From positions 155,211 to 219,210 of the forward strand of contig CAWEUM010000001.1 of assembly GCA_963812255.1 (NCBI GenBank): DNA of 64,000 nt, read 5' to 3'. The notes under the pieces are model-generated. The model was not told where the DNA came from and did no database searches. It worked only from the letters and a program-made list of their open reading frames with translations. This DNA is from DATJGR01 sp963812255. Its GTDB lineage: Bacteria > Pseudomonadota > Gammaproteobacteria > Pseudomonadales > Azotimanducaceae. This document shows positions 43,548-52,923 of this stretch, in pieces. Each line of letters begins with the position of its first letter. Position 1 is the first letter of the stretch. The translations under genes were made by a program, and so were the position numbers.

Positions 43548-44504
43548 TTATGAGGTCAGTTTGAAACGTTCGCCGACCATCTGCTCACTTTTCTCCCACA
43601 GCGCGTCGGCCCGCGCCGCGTCTAGCGCATAGTCGCGTACACCCTGGCGCGCGTTCGGGTCATCGGTGACGTCGGCAACGTGGCAGTCCTCACAGTAGCG
43701 GCCGCCGACGGCTTGCGCCGGCGCAACGACTGCACTCCAAACGGATGTGGCGGCACCCTGCGGAATCGTCTTGAAGACAAACGCCGGCTGCGAACCGCCG
43801 GACGGCATGATCTGGGAGATCAGCTCCGGCGTGAGATGGCGGCCGAGTTCGGTCTGAATCACGCCGGGGTGCACCGCCGCCGCACGTATGCCGCGCCGCG
43901 ACAAACGACGATCCAGCGCCACCGCATACAGTATGTTGGCCGTCTTCGAACGACCGTACGCAACGAACGGGTGGTAGTCGGTGCGCTCGAAGTTCGGATC
44001 GTCGAGATCGACATCGGCGAATCGATGCCCGGCCGACGAGAGACAGATCACTCGCGCCGCCGGTGCCAACAACGGCACCAACCGATTCAGCAAAACGAAG
44101 TGACCAAGGTGATTGGTGCCGAATTGAGTCTCGAACCCATCACTCGTAATGCCCTTTGGACACGCCATCACACCTGCGTTGGCAATCAAGACATCGAAGC
44201 GCTGTCCGGAAGCGACTAACGCATCCGCGCAGGCGCGCACACTGGTGAGAGACGCAAGATCGACCTCGACCAACGACAGACTGCCGCCGTTTGCCGCAGC
44301 GGCTCGTACATTCTCAGTAGCCTGTCGAGCCTTGTTCAGATCGCGTGCTGCACCCACGACGGCGGCACCTTTCGCAGCCAGCGCGCGCGCTGTTTCGACA
44401 CCCAGGCCAGCCGACGCGCCTGTTACCAGGATGCGTTTGCCGCGCAGATCGATGCCGTCGAGCACCTCGTCCGTTGTCGATTCCGAACCGAAAGCATTCG
44501 TCAT
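43548..44504 (-). CDS. SDR-family oxidoreductase (retinol dehydrogenase/WWOX-like)
   Basis: 318 aa. TGASAGLG at about 29-36, NAGVMACP after the fourth strand, and catalytic Tyr/Lys in YGRSKTANILYA. The length and LxxxAARVICLSSAGHRF pattern fit the protochlorophyllide/retinol-dehydrogenase-like subfamily using NADP(H). The ATG at 44504 follows AGGATC. The gene stands alone between unrelated neighbours; substrate unknown. Confidence 0.85.
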   Translation of the reverse strand: MTNAFGSESTTDEVLDGIDLRGKRILVTGASAGLGVETARALAAKGAAVVGAARDLNKARQATENVRAAAANGGSLSLVEVDLASLTSVRACADALVASGQRFDVLIANAGVMACPKGITSDGFETQFGTNHLGHFVLLNRLVPLLAPAARVICLSSAGHRFADVDLDDPNFERTDYHPFVAYGRSKTANILYAVALDRRLSRRGIRAAAVHPGVIQTELGRHLTPELISQIMPSGGSQPAFVFKTIPQGAATSVWSAVVAPAQAVGGRYCEDCHVADVTDDPNARQGVRDYALDAARADALWEKSEQMVGERFKLTS

Positions 44505-44566
44505 AACTGATCCTGAGAGTGGATGCGTGTGTAGCGCGAGGCTAACACGCGGAATTCACTGCAGCA

Positions 44567-46021
44567 TCAGCAACCGGTCTGCGTCGCGGTCGCGACAGTC
44601 GCGATGTCTTCCGTCGCCTGGCAACTCACCGACACCGCGACGGTCGAGGCGCCAGAGAGCTCACGGCTCGCGCGCTGCGCGTCGATCTCCTGTGCACGCT
44701 GTTTGAACTTGCGTAGATCCGCACCCGTCAGCGTTTCGCCGGCCGGTAAGCGCACCCCTCTAGGATTGACCTGCTTTCCGGCGACGAGCACTTCGTAGTG
44801 CAGATGTGGACCCGTCGCGCGCCCCGTCATACCCACATAGGCAACCACTTGACCCTGGTGCACGTGCGCACCAGTCGATACGCCGTGCGCGAACCGCTTC
44901 AGGTGGGCGTAGGCGGTGCTGTAGGTCTTGTTGTGACGAATCTGCACATAGTTGCCGTAGGTGCCGCGTCTGCCGGCAATGACGACGACGCCGTCTCCGG
45001 CCGCACGTACCGGAGATCCCGACGGCGCTGCGAAATCGACACCTCGATGCATCTTCGTATATCCGAGAATCGGATGCCGGCGCAAACCGTACGCCGACGA
45101 GATGCGTGTGGCATCCACCGGCGTCTGCAACAGCGCCTTGCGAATCGAATGGCCATCCGGAGAAAACAGATCCGAGATGCCGCTGTGCGGCGTGAAGCGG
45201 TAGTACTGCATGTCTTTGCCGCTCAGAACCAGTTTGGCGTAATACAGCTCGCCGGATTTGGCCATCTCGCCTTGTGCATTGTTCAGCGTGTCGTAAAACA
45301 ATTCGAATTCGTCGCCCGCGCGGATGTCGCGCTGAAAGTCGACCTCGAAGCTGAACAGCGAGACCGCCTCAGCCAGCAGGTCGTGAGGCACGCCCGCCGC
45401 CATCGCCGTATCGAAGAGTCCGCCATTGATGATTCCACTGGCAAGGCGACTCACTCGATGCAACGGATGCGAGATCGTCGTGGCGAGAAACGGATCCGGG
45501 TCTTTGGCGATACGCCGCTCTACGTTGATTTCACGTTCGAGACTGGGCTGGAACGCGAGCGATTGCAGCGCGGCGAGTCGCGGCGGATCCTGGGGTTGCA
45601 GCGTCACCCGCAACGTCCAGCCCGGACGCACGTCGCGCGGGCTGAACACTTCCTTGAGCGCGTGAACCGCCGCGTAGGCGTCCGACACTGTGACGCCGAG
45701 GCGCGCGAGCAACACGATCAATGTATCGCCGGATTGCACGTCCAGGTCGATCGCCGTTGGCACCGGCCGGTTGGAGCCTGAATCCTGCGCAATCAATTGA
45801 TCGATCGAGAGTCCGGACTTCGCTAATACAGCGGTCGGCGACACGAGTTGCCTGTAGTTCGGATGTGGAGCCGAAGGGACCACCGCGTCGACACGATCGG
45901 ACGAGTCGAGCCCAACGAGCAGGACCGCGATCAACGCCACCACGCTGACACGTCTATGGAGACCGTGTCCCGGCCCCCGGGCGGCCGAACCCGTTCCTTG
46001 ATTATCGTCTGACACTTCCAT
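44567..46021 (-). CDS. M23-family peptidoglycan endopeptidase (MepM/YebA-like)
   Basis: 484 aa. An N-terminal membrane anchor (RVSVVALIAVLLVGLDSS), an OapA/LysM-type N-domain (IDLDVQSGDTLIVLLARLGV), then a lytic M23 domain with zinc ligands in KMHRGVDFAAPSGSPV and GPHLHYEV. It would cut peptide cross-links in the periplasm during growth. The C-terminal 60 residues after VNPRGVRLPAGETL are a Ser/Thr/Ala-rich tail. The H-x3-D and HxH motifs indicate an active enzyme. Confidence 0.88.
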   Translation of the reverse strand: MEVSDDNQGTGSAARGPGHGLHRRVSVVALIAVLLVGLDSSDRVDAVVPSAPHPNYRQLVSPTAVLAKSGLSIDQLIAQDSGSNRPVPTAIDLDVQSGDTLIVLLARLGVTVSDAYAAVHALKEVFSPRDVRPGWTLRVTLQPQDPPRLAALQSLAFQPSLEREINVERRIAKDPDPFLATTISHPLHRVSRLASGIINGGLFDTAMAAGVPHDLLAEAVSLFSFEVDFQRDIRAGDEFELFYDTLNNAQGEMAKSGELYYAKLVLSGKDMQYYRFTPHSGISDLFSPDGHSIRKALLQTPVDATRISSAYGLRRHPILGYTKMHRGVDFAAPSGSPVRAAGDGVVVIAGRRGTYGNYVQIRHNKTYSTAYAHLKRFAHGVSTGAHVHQGQVVAYVGMTGRATGPHLHYEVLVAGKQVNPRGVRLPAGETLTGADLRKFKQRAQEIDAQRASRELSGASTVAVSVSCQATEDIATVATATQTGC

Positions 46022-46432
46022 CAGGGCGCACGCTCAGGTCCTTTGAGTTATGTTTTTTCTGATCGCGCCTGCCCACTGTCTCGGGGCGGCGAAACCCAGT
46101 GAGTGATGCTAGCCGTCCTGCCCGGGCCAAACGTTGACCGATTCGACGCCCCGAGCGCGAGCCGTTGTCTAGGATGAGTCGCGGAAAGGTCAACACGGCA
46201 TCAATTGCGCTGGTTCGATGAGAGTCGCACCGGATGAAGACCTCGACGCAGCCGCGACATTACCGTTCGCCGCGCGCAACCGCAATTCGAAGCCACCACA
46301 CGTCCGACAGAATTCATCGCCCGAACATCGCATCGTTTGTGCGCCAAGTCCCATGTCGCCGCCTCGCCACTATCACCGAATGTTCACAGGACCTTGGCCG
46401 TATCGCAACAAACATGCCGCAATCTTGTGTGG
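46022..46432. other. Divergent intergenic region without a recognised gene
   Basis: 411 bases between the divergent M23 peptidase and metallophosphoesterase genes. Short Arg/His-rich frames are present (46218-46436, 46234-46836) but not protein-like. A T-tract (46052-46059) lies near the peptidase start. Promoters for both genes must be here; none is clear. Confidence 0.5.
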
Positions 46433-47263
46433 ATGAATACCAAACCAGCGTACGCGATCCACGCACCGACCAAAACCCACTTCCGATCCCTGTTTCTGTC
46501 CGACATCCATCTCGGCACCCGCGGCTGTCGGGCCGACGAACTGCTCGACTTTCTGAAGAAACACACCTGCGACGAACTCTTTCCGGTCGGCGACATCATC
46601 GATGGCTGGCGACTCGAGAAGAGCTTCTATTGGCCGCAGACGCACACCAACGTGATGCGGAGATTCCTCACGCTGTCCAAGCGCGGCACACGCGTGACCT
46701 ACGTGACCGGGAATCACGACGAGTTCCTCCGCAAATATTCCGTCACGGAAATCGGCAACATTCGGTTGGTCGACTCCGCCGTGCACCGGACGCGCGCGGG
46801 GCAGCACTTCCTCGTCGTCTACGGCGACGCTTATGACGTGGTCACACGCTACCACCGCTGGGTAGCCTTGTTGGGCGATCTGGGGTATCGCTGGCTTTTG
46901 TCCCTCAATGGCCACCTGAATCGGTGGCGCGCACGATTCGGCTACGGCTACTGGTCGCTGTCCGCGTGGGTGAAATGTCGCGTCAAACGCGCTGTCGGTT
47001 TCGTCAGCGGCTTCGAAGAAGCGGTTACTGATCATTGTCGCCAACAAGGCTACGACGGGGTGATCTGCGGCCACATTCATCATGCCGAGATCACGGACTA
47101 CGGTGACGTGCGGTACATGGACTGCGGCGACTGGGTCGAATCCTGCACGGCGCTCGCGGAGGACGACAGCGGCGCCTTTCACCTGATTCGCCGGGCCGAC
47201 GACATGAACGCAATCGCCGGCTGTATCGTTCCGCTGGCAACTGCACAACGGTCCCGCGCTTGA
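46433..47263 (+). CDS. LpxH-like metallophosphoesterase
   Basis: 276 aa. Calcineurin-type metal motifs: LFLSDIHLGTRGCRADELLDFLKKH, VGDIIDGW, TGNHDEF, VYGDAYD and GHIHHAEI. Similar to UDP-2,3-diacylglucosamine diphosphatase but of the longer subgroup found beside a GT4 glycosyltransferase, as here. Start ATG 46433; the frame continues to 46337 without conserved sequence. The stop overlaps the TTG of the glycosyltransferase. True lipid A activity is uncertain. Confidence 0.82.
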   Translation: MNTKPAYAIHAPTKTHFRSLFLSDIHLGTRGCRADELLDFLKKHTCDELFPVGDIIDGWRLEKSFYWPQTHTNVMRRFLTLSKRGTRVTYVTGNHDEFLRKYSVTEIGNIRLVDSAVHRTRAGQHFLVVYGDAYDVVTRYHRWVALLGDLGYRWLLSLNGHLNRWRARFGYGYWSLSAWVKCRVKRAVGFVSGFEEAVTDHCRQQGYDGVICGHIHHAEITDYGDVRYMDCGDWVESCTALAEDDSGAFHLIRRADDMNAIAGCIVPLATAQRSRA

Positions 47264-48342
47264 AGCTGGTGCTGATCAGTGACGCATGGGAGCCGCAGAC
47301 AAACGGCGTCGTGACAACTCTCGAAGAGGTGAGCAGGCATTTTTTGCGGCGTGGGATCGACGTAATGGTGCTGCATCCGGGCCTTTTCCGAACGCTGCCG
47401 CTGCCGAGTTACCCGGAGATACGCCTCGCGATCGATCCGTGGCGCATTGGTCGCCTCATTCGCGCCGAGCGACCCAACGCAATTCACATCGCCACCGAAG
47501 GCCCGCTCGGAATCGCCGCGCGGCTGATGCTGACGCGGCGCTCGATTCCTTTTTCGACGTCGCTGCACACCAAGTTCCCCGAATACGTTGCCGCGCGAAC
47601 TCGACGTCCAATCTCAATCGGATATGCGTATCTGTGGTGGTTCCACCGCCCGTCGAGCGCCACGCTGGTGATGACGACCTCCCACCGGCGCGAACTCGCT
47701 GCGCGCAATCTGGAGCATCTCGTGGTCTGGGGACGTGGTGTAGATACCCGCCGGTTTGCGCCGCGTCGACGGTGTCGCCGAACCCGGCCGCGTCTGTTGT
47801 ACGTGGGCCGCGTCGCGACCGAAAAGAACCTCGAAGCATTTCTCGATCTCGGCATCGGTGCGACAAAGGTCGTCGTCGGCGACGGTCCGGCTCGCGCCGA
47901 GCTTCAGCGGCGCTATGGCGTTGTCGAATGGGCCGGCTACCGCTACGGCGCCGATCTGGCAGGCTTTTACGCGGCCGCAGACGTATTCGTCTTCCCGTCG
48001 CGTACTGACACGTTCGGCCCGGTGATGCTCGAGGCGATGGCTTGCGGAACCCCGGTGGCCGCGCATCCCGTTACCGGTCCGGTCGATGTCGTTGTCGATG
48101 GTGTCAATGGGGCGCCGGATACCGATCTTGGGCGTGCGGTGCGACGCGCTTTGATGCTCGATCGGGAGCGGTGCCGCCGCTTCGCGTTGTGTCACGACTG
48201 GCACTCGATTGCCGAGCGTGTGGCCGCGCACCTGCCACTGATCGATTGGACGGCCCCCGGCGATACCGGTGATCGAATGCTGAACCATTTGCGGCCCCAC
48301 AGTGTCGTTGGGCCGCGCAACCGCGCACCGAACCGAGGCTAA
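47260..48342 (+). CDS. GT4-family glycosyltransferase
   Basis: 360 aa. GT-B fold: the opening KLVLISDAWEPQTNGVVTTLEEVSRHF matches 1,2-diacylglycerol or phosphatidylinositol mannosyl/glucosyltransferase-like enzymes, followed by LLYVGRVATEKNLEAFLDL and the nucleotide-sugar motif FVFPSRTDTFGPVMLEAMACGTPVAAHPV. TTG 47260 overlaps the metallophosphoesterase stop (TTGA). The two-gene unit suggests a glycolipid pathway. Ends 4 bp inside the convergent permease gene. Confidence 0.85.
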   Translation: MKLVLISDAWEPQTNGVVTTLEEVSRHFLRRGIDVMVLHPGLFRTLPLPSYPEIRLAIDPWRIGRLIRAERPNAIHIATEGPLGIAARLMLTRRSIPFSTSLHTKFPEYVAARTRRPISIGYAYLWWFHRPSSATLVMTTSHRRELAARNLEHLVVWGRGVDTRRFAPRRRCRRTRPRLLYVGRVATEKNLEAFLDLGIGATKVVVGDGPARAELQRRYGVVEWAGYRYGADLAGFYAAADVFVFPSRTDTFGPVMLEAMACGTPVAAHPVTGPVDVVVDGVNGAPDTDLGRAVRRALMLDRERCRRFALCHDWHSIAERVAAHLPLIDWTAPGDTGDRMLNHLRPHSVVGPRNRAPNRG

Positions 48343-49673
48343 CGCAGCGGGCCTAGCTGCGCCGCCGCCTCGACGGGCAGCACCTCGCCGCGCTTTGCGG
48401 CGGGCTCCCATCCCATAATCGACAGCAACACGACGAATCCGATCACGTATGCGACGGTCACGTGCCAGCCCTTTGCGACCCAGTTGCCAACCGACTTTGC
48501 CTCCGGATACATATTCGAAAGCGCAACGCCCGCGCTCGAACCAAACCACACCATCGAGCCGCCGAACCCCACTGTATACGCGAGCATGCCCCAATCGTAG
48601 CCACCCTGCTTCAATGCCAGTGCAGTCAGTGGGATGTTGTCGAATACCGCAGAAATGAACCCGAGGCCCATCGCGGTGTGCCACGATGCAGGTGGCAACG
48701 TTTCCACCGGCATCATCGATGCGATGGTGACCAGTGACAGCAAAAAGATCGAACCTTTGAACGTCTCCGGCAACAGTGACCAATCCGGCTTGCGCAATGG
48801 TGCGGTCGCCAGGATCGCAAGCCAAACCGTCGCACCGAGCAGCGGGAAGTGATCGAGCAGTTCGGGATATTCGGTGTTGGCGCCGACGTTGACGGTGATC
48901 GCGGCCGCGAGAATGATCAGGACAATGGCGACGCGCGCCCAGTCCACCGCGAGTCCGGGCGGCGCGTCCTTGTTGATCGGCGAATAGCGATGCTGTTGGA
49001 TCGCGGCCGGAATCCCGCAGATAAAAAGCGCCACGAATGCGGCTACGTACGCATGCACAACGCTGAGGGGACTCACGCCATCGATCCACATCATCGTCGT
49101 CGTCGTGTCTCCGACGACGCTCCCGGCCCCGCCGGCATTCGATGCCGCGACGATTCCCGCTAGATACCCGATGTGTACTTTGCCGCGAAACACCACGCTG
49201 GCCATGGTTCCGCCAATCAGCGCTGCCGCAATGTTGTCGAGGAACGACGACAGCACGAATACGATGACCAGCAGCGCGAACCCCCCTTTCCAGTCGTCAG
49301 GCAAATACTTCGGCAACTCGGCAGGGACCCGCGATTCCTCGAAGTGCTTGGACAACAGCGCGAACCCCATCAGCAGACCGAACAGATTCGTCAGGATCAC
49401 CCACTCGTGCTCCACATGGAGCGCGAGCCCCATCAGGCCGGTACCGGTTTTGAATCCCGTGAACACGAGCTTGTACAACGTGACGACCGCAAGACCGGTC
49501 AATGCAACGTACAGCGTCCCGTGGTGGAACAGCGCAACCCCGACCAGCGTCATCGCGAACAGGGCGAATTCGATCGGTGCTCCAAGCCATCGAACCGTGG
49601 CGATCGCAATCAGCGCCGCGAGCACAAACAGGCCGCGTTCGCGGGACAAGACCCGCATGACAGGATTAGGCAT
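48339..49673 (-). CDS. NhaD/ArsB-type (ion transporter superfamily) permease
   Basis: 444 aa with about eleven to twelve membrane segments. The inverted-repeat hairpin motifs each carry an Asp-Asn: SSFLDNIAAALIGGTMASVVF and ISAVFDNIPLTALALKQGG, characteristic of NhaD and related transporters. GSVVGDTTTTMMWIDG is another conserved loop. It may exchange Na+ (or Li+) for H+, or transport an organic or metalloid anion. ATG 49673 follows GGGGAG by about 11 bases; ATG 49658 is the alternative. Confidence 0.75.
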   Translation of the reverse strand: MPNPVMRVLSRERGLFVLAALIAIATVRWLGAPIEFALFAMTLVGVALFHHGTLYVALTGLAVVTLYKLVFTGFKTGTGLMGLALHVEHEWVILTNLFGLLMGFALLSKHFEESRVPAELPKYLPDDWKGGFALLVIVFVLSSFLDNIAAALIGGTMASVVFRGKVHIGYLAGIVAASNAGGAGSVVGDTTTTMMWIDGVSPLSVVHAYVAAFVALFICGIPAAIQQHRYSPINKDAPPGLAVDWARVAIVLIILAAAITVNVGANTEYPELLDHFPLLGATVWLAILATAPLRKPDWSLLPETFKGSIFLLSLVTIASMMPVETLPPASWHTAMGLGFISAVFDNIPLTALALKQGGYDWGMLAYTVGFGGSMVWFGSSAGVALSNMYPEAKSVGNWVAKGWHVTVAYVIGFVVLLSIMGWEPAAKRGEVLPVEAAAQLGPLR

Positions 49674-49812
49674 CGACGTTGATTCTCCCCGGGCAGTCCG
49701 TCGCGGACTGCGACGATTATATCCACGCTCGTCGTAGCACCGCACCCTTCTGACGATTCCGGCGGATCACCCCACTGAGTTAGACTCCGCGTCTCAGCCG
49801 ATGGAGTTCGTC

Positions 49813-50235
49813 ATGTTTCGCATCCTGGTAGCGGTGGACGGCTCGGAACGGGCAGACCGCGCCGCGCAGTTCGCAATCGATCTCGCGAAGAAAATTGGAG
49901 ACACCCACCTGCATCTCCTCAACGTGCAGGACTCAGTGGAGGAATCGCAGACACACGGATTAGGTAGAGATGCGATTCTTAAGCATCGCGAAACGCTCGC
50001 GTCGGGCGCCGCTGCGGCGGCGAAATCAATGGCCGAACGCGCGAACGTTGCCTGCAGCTTCGATTGGAAATTCGGCGATCCGGCGCATGTGTTGGCGGAT
50101 TTCGCAAGCAGCGCGCACTGCAATCTGATCGTCATGGGCACCAAAGGTATGGGGGCACTGGACAGTCTGTTGCTGGGGTCCGTGGCGCAACAGGCATTGC
50201 ACTTGGCGAGCGTGCCGATCACGCTCGTCAAGTGA
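49813..50235 (+). CDS. Universal stress protein (UspA family)
   Basis: 140 aa. FRILVAVDGSERADRAAQFA, and the ATP-binding GTKGMGALDSLLLGSVAQQALHLASVPITLVK (G-x2-G-x9-GS). The Usp fold binds ATP or AMP and responds to stress. ATG 49813 is preferred over 49801 because the GGAG at 49802-49805 is at correct spacing for it. It is 100 bp ahead of nqrA on the same strand, so a joint transcript is possible. Confidence 0.88.
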   Translation: MFRILVAVDGSERADRAAQFAIDLAKKIGDTHLHLLNVQDSVEESQTHGLGRDAILKHRETLASGAAAAAKSMAERANVACSFDWKFGDPAHVLADFASSAHCNLIVMGTKGMGALDSLLLGSVAQQALHLASVPITLVK

Positions 50236-50335
50236 CTTGTCGGACGATCCAGCATGAGTGATCCGTAGCGGATGGGCCGCCGCTTGTTATAAAGTTGAAC
50301 AAATAACGAACGACTCGGTGTGGAGAGGACGAGTT

Positions 50336-51688
50336 ATGTTTCGGATCAGGCGCGGGCTCGATTTGCCCATTGCGGGCGAGCCTGTCCAGCAGATCGAAGA
50401 CGTAAAGCAAATCGGCAGGGTCGCACTCCTCGGGGCAGATTACCCCGGATTGAAACCAACTCTTCTTGTCGCTGAAGGCGACCGCGTCAATCGCGGCCAG
50501 ACGCTGTTCACCGACAAGAAGAACGAATCCGTCCGTTTTACGGCACCGATGTCAGGCACGGTTGTGGCGATCAATCGCGGCGAACGGCGCGCGTTCATCT
50601 CATTGGAAATCGACGTTGATGCGCGGCAGGACGACGACGTCACGTTCACCACGCATCCGATAGCGGCGCTTTCGACGCTCACGCGCGACGACGTGATGGG
50701 CACCCTGCTCGAGTCGGGCCTGTGGACGGCGCTGCGCACGCGTCCATACGACAAGGTGCCCAACCCGGAAACCACGCCGCATTCGATATTCGTCAACGCG
50801 ATGGATACCAATCCGTTGGCAGCCGATCCCGATGTGGTGATGAACGGCCGCGAACAGGCATTCAGACACGGCGTGATCGTGCTCAGCCGCTTGACCGATG
50901 GGCTCACATACGTGTGCCGCCGGCGTGGCAGCGGTCTTGATCGCATCACCGATACCGAACGGGTCTCCGAGCAGGAATTCGATGGCCCTCATCCGGCCGG
51001 ACTGGTCGGCACCCACATCCATATGGTGGATCCCGTCGGGCCGAACAAAACCGTCTGGCATCTCAACTATCAGGACGCCATCGCCGTTGGCGAGTTGTTC
51101 ACCACCGGTCGACTCGATTCCAGTCGGGTCGTCTCGCTCTGCGGCCCGCAAGTGAAGTCGCCGCGACTGCTGCGCACCTGCCTCGGTGCAGCCGCCGGCG
51201 ATCTGACGCGCGACGAACTGGTTCCCGGCGAAAACCGAATCGTCTCCGGTTCAGCGCTGCATGGCGCGGTCTGTGAAGGCAATGTCGCATACCTGGGGCG
51301 CTATGCATTTCAGATCACGGTGTTGCGCGAAGGCCGCGAACGCTTTCTGCTTCGCTACATCCAGCCAGGCAGCGATATGCACAGCGTCACCAATATGGTG
51401 ACCGGCAAGTTCAGATTCGGTCACCGCTTCCCGTTGACGACCACCAGCAATGGCAGCGCGCGCGCAATGGTGCCGATCGGTACGTACGAGGACGTGATGC
51501 CGCTGGACATTCTGCCGACGTCGCTGCTGCGCTATCTGATCGTCGGCGACACGGATCGTGCGGTGCTGTTGGGTGCACTCGAGCTTGGGGAGGAAGATCT
51601 GGCTTTGTGTACCTACGTGTGCCCCGGCAAATATGAGTACGGGCCGATCCTGCGCGACGCGCTGACCCGAATCGAAATCGAAGGTTGA
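50336..51688 (+). CDS. nqrA: Na+-translocating NADH:ubiquinone reductase subunit A
   Basis: 450 aa. RRGLDLPIAGEP, LVAEGDRVNRGQTLFTDKKNESVRFTAPMSGTVVAINRGERRAF (lipoyl-like domain) and GTHIHMVDPVGPNKTVWHLNYQDAIAVGELF are NqrA hallmarks. NqrA is a cytoplasmic-side peripheral subunit contributing to quinone interaction. ATG 50336 has GGAGAGGA at 50322-50329. It leads the six-gene nqr operon. Confidence 0.96.
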   Translation: MFRIRRGLDLPIAGEPVQQIEDVKQIGRVALLGADYPGLKPTLLVAEGDRVNRGQTLFTDKKNESVRFTAPMSGTVVAINRGERRAFISLEIDVDARQDDDVTFTTHPIAALSTLTRDDVMGTLLESGLWTALRTRPYDKVPNPETTPHSIFVNAMDTNPLAADPDVVMNGREQAFRHGVIVLSRLTDGLTYVCRRRGSGLDRITDTERVSEQEFDGPHPAGLVGTHIHMVDPVGPNKTVWHLNYQDAIAVGELFTTGRLDSSRVVSLCGPQVKSPRLLRTCLGAAAGDLTRDELVPGENRIVSGSALHGAVCEGNVAYLGRYAFQITVLREGRERFLLRYIQPGSDMHSVTNMVTGKFRFGHRFPLTTTSNGSARAMVPIGTYEDVMPLDILPTSLLRYLIVGDTDRAVLLGALELGEEDLALCTYVCPGKYEYGPILRDALTRIEIEG

Positions 51689-51690
51689 GC

Positions 51691-52923
51691 ATGAATCTGC
51701 GCCGCTACATTGATCAGAAAATCGCGCCACATTTCCATAAGGGCGGGCGCTTCGAGAGCCTGTACACGTTCTACGAAATGTTCGACACGATGCTGTACAG
51801 CCCGTCGAACGTCACCCACGGCCAGACCCACGTCAGAGATGCAGTCGATCTCAAACGCATCATGATGACCGTGTGGTTCTGTGCATGGCCGGCGATGATA
51901 TTCGGCATCTGGAACGTCGGATTGCAGGCCAACACCCTGATCGCTGCAGGCACCGGCGCCGAGCCGATCCCCGGCTGGCGGACGGAACTCGTCGCGAGCC
52001 TCACCGGATTCGATCCGCATAGTCTCGCATCCAACGTTCTGCATGGTCTCGTGTACTACCTGCCGATCGTGATCGTGACCTATGTCGGCGGATTCATCTG
52101 GGAGGGTCTGTTCGCCTGGAAACGCGGCCACGAGATCAACGAAGGCTTCTTCGTCACCGGCATCCTGTTTTCGTTGACCTTGCCGCCAACGATTCCGTTG
52201 TGGCTGGTATTTCTCGGCATCAGCTTCGCGGTCGTCATCGGCAAGGAAGTGTTCGGTGGCACCGGCAAAAACTTCCTCAATCCCGCGCTCGTGGGACGCG
52301 TATTTCTGTTCTTTGCATATCCGGCCTACATGACCGGCGAAACCGTCTGGACCGCAGTCGACAACTACACCGGCGCCACCGCGCTCGCGATCGCCAAGAG
52401 CGCGGATCTTGCGCAAGGCAGTGTCGCGGCGCTCACACAGGCTGGCTATCACTGGTCGGACACGTTCTTCGGCGCCGTCCCCGGTTCGATCGGCGAAACC
52501 TCGACGCTGATGATCCTGATCGGCGGCGCCGCAATGCTCCTGCTCAAGGTCGCCTCGTGGCGGATCATGGCGGCGGTGGTGGTCGGCATGGTCGGATCGG
52601 TTCTGCTGTTTCACTCGATCGGCAGCACGACCAATCCGATGTTTGCGCTACCGTGGTACTGGCACCTCACGATGGGCGGATTCGCATTTGGCGTCGTATA
52701 CATGGCGACCGACCCGGTGTCCGCGGCGATGACGGATACGGGGAAGTGGATCTATGGAATTCTGATCGGCTTCATGGTCGCGATGATCCGGGTCGTCAAT
52801 CCTGCGTATCCGGAGGGCATGATGCTCGCTGTGCTGTTCGGCAATTTATCGGCGCCGATCATCGACTATTGTGTCCAACAGGCAAACATCCGGCGACGGT
52901 TGGCGCGCGAACATGTCGTCTGA
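51691..52923 (+). CDS. nqrB: Na+-translocating NADH:ubiquinone reductase subunit B
   Basis: 410 aa, about ten membrane segments. The covalent FMN is expected on Thr230 in DNYTGATALA. LNPALVGRVFLFFAYPAYM and MATDPVSAAMTDTGKW are conserved core motifs. NqrB forms the Na+ channel together with NqrD and NqrE and holds riboflavin. ATG 51691 follows the nqrA stop closely; a TTG at 51685 is the alternative. Confidence 0.96.
   Translation: MNLRRYIDQKIAPHFHKGGRFESLYTFYEMFDTMLYSPSNVTHGQTHVRDAVDLKRIMMTVWFCAWPAMIFGIWNVGLQANTLIAAGTGAEPIPGWRTELVASLTGFDPHSLASNVLHGLVYYLPIVIVTYVGGFIWEGLFAWKRGHEINEGFFVTGILFSLTLPPTIPLWLVFLGISFAVVIGKEVFGGTGKNFLNPALVGRVFLFFAYPAYMTGETVWTAVDNYTGATALAIAKSADLAQGSVAALTQAGYHWSDTFFGAVPGSIGETSTLMILIGGAAMLLLKVASWRIMAAVVVGMVGSVLLFHSIGSTTNPMFALPWYWHLTMGGFAFGVVYMATDPVSAAMTDTGKWIYGILIGFMVAMIRVVNPAYPEGMMLAVLFGNLSAPIIDYCVQQANIRRRLAREHVV

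Noticed and set aside
50281..50335. A sigma70 promoter for nqrA in the AT-rich gap
   Set aside because: TATAAA at 50288-50293 lacks a credible -35, and TTGAAC at 50295 lacks a -10; no assignment made.
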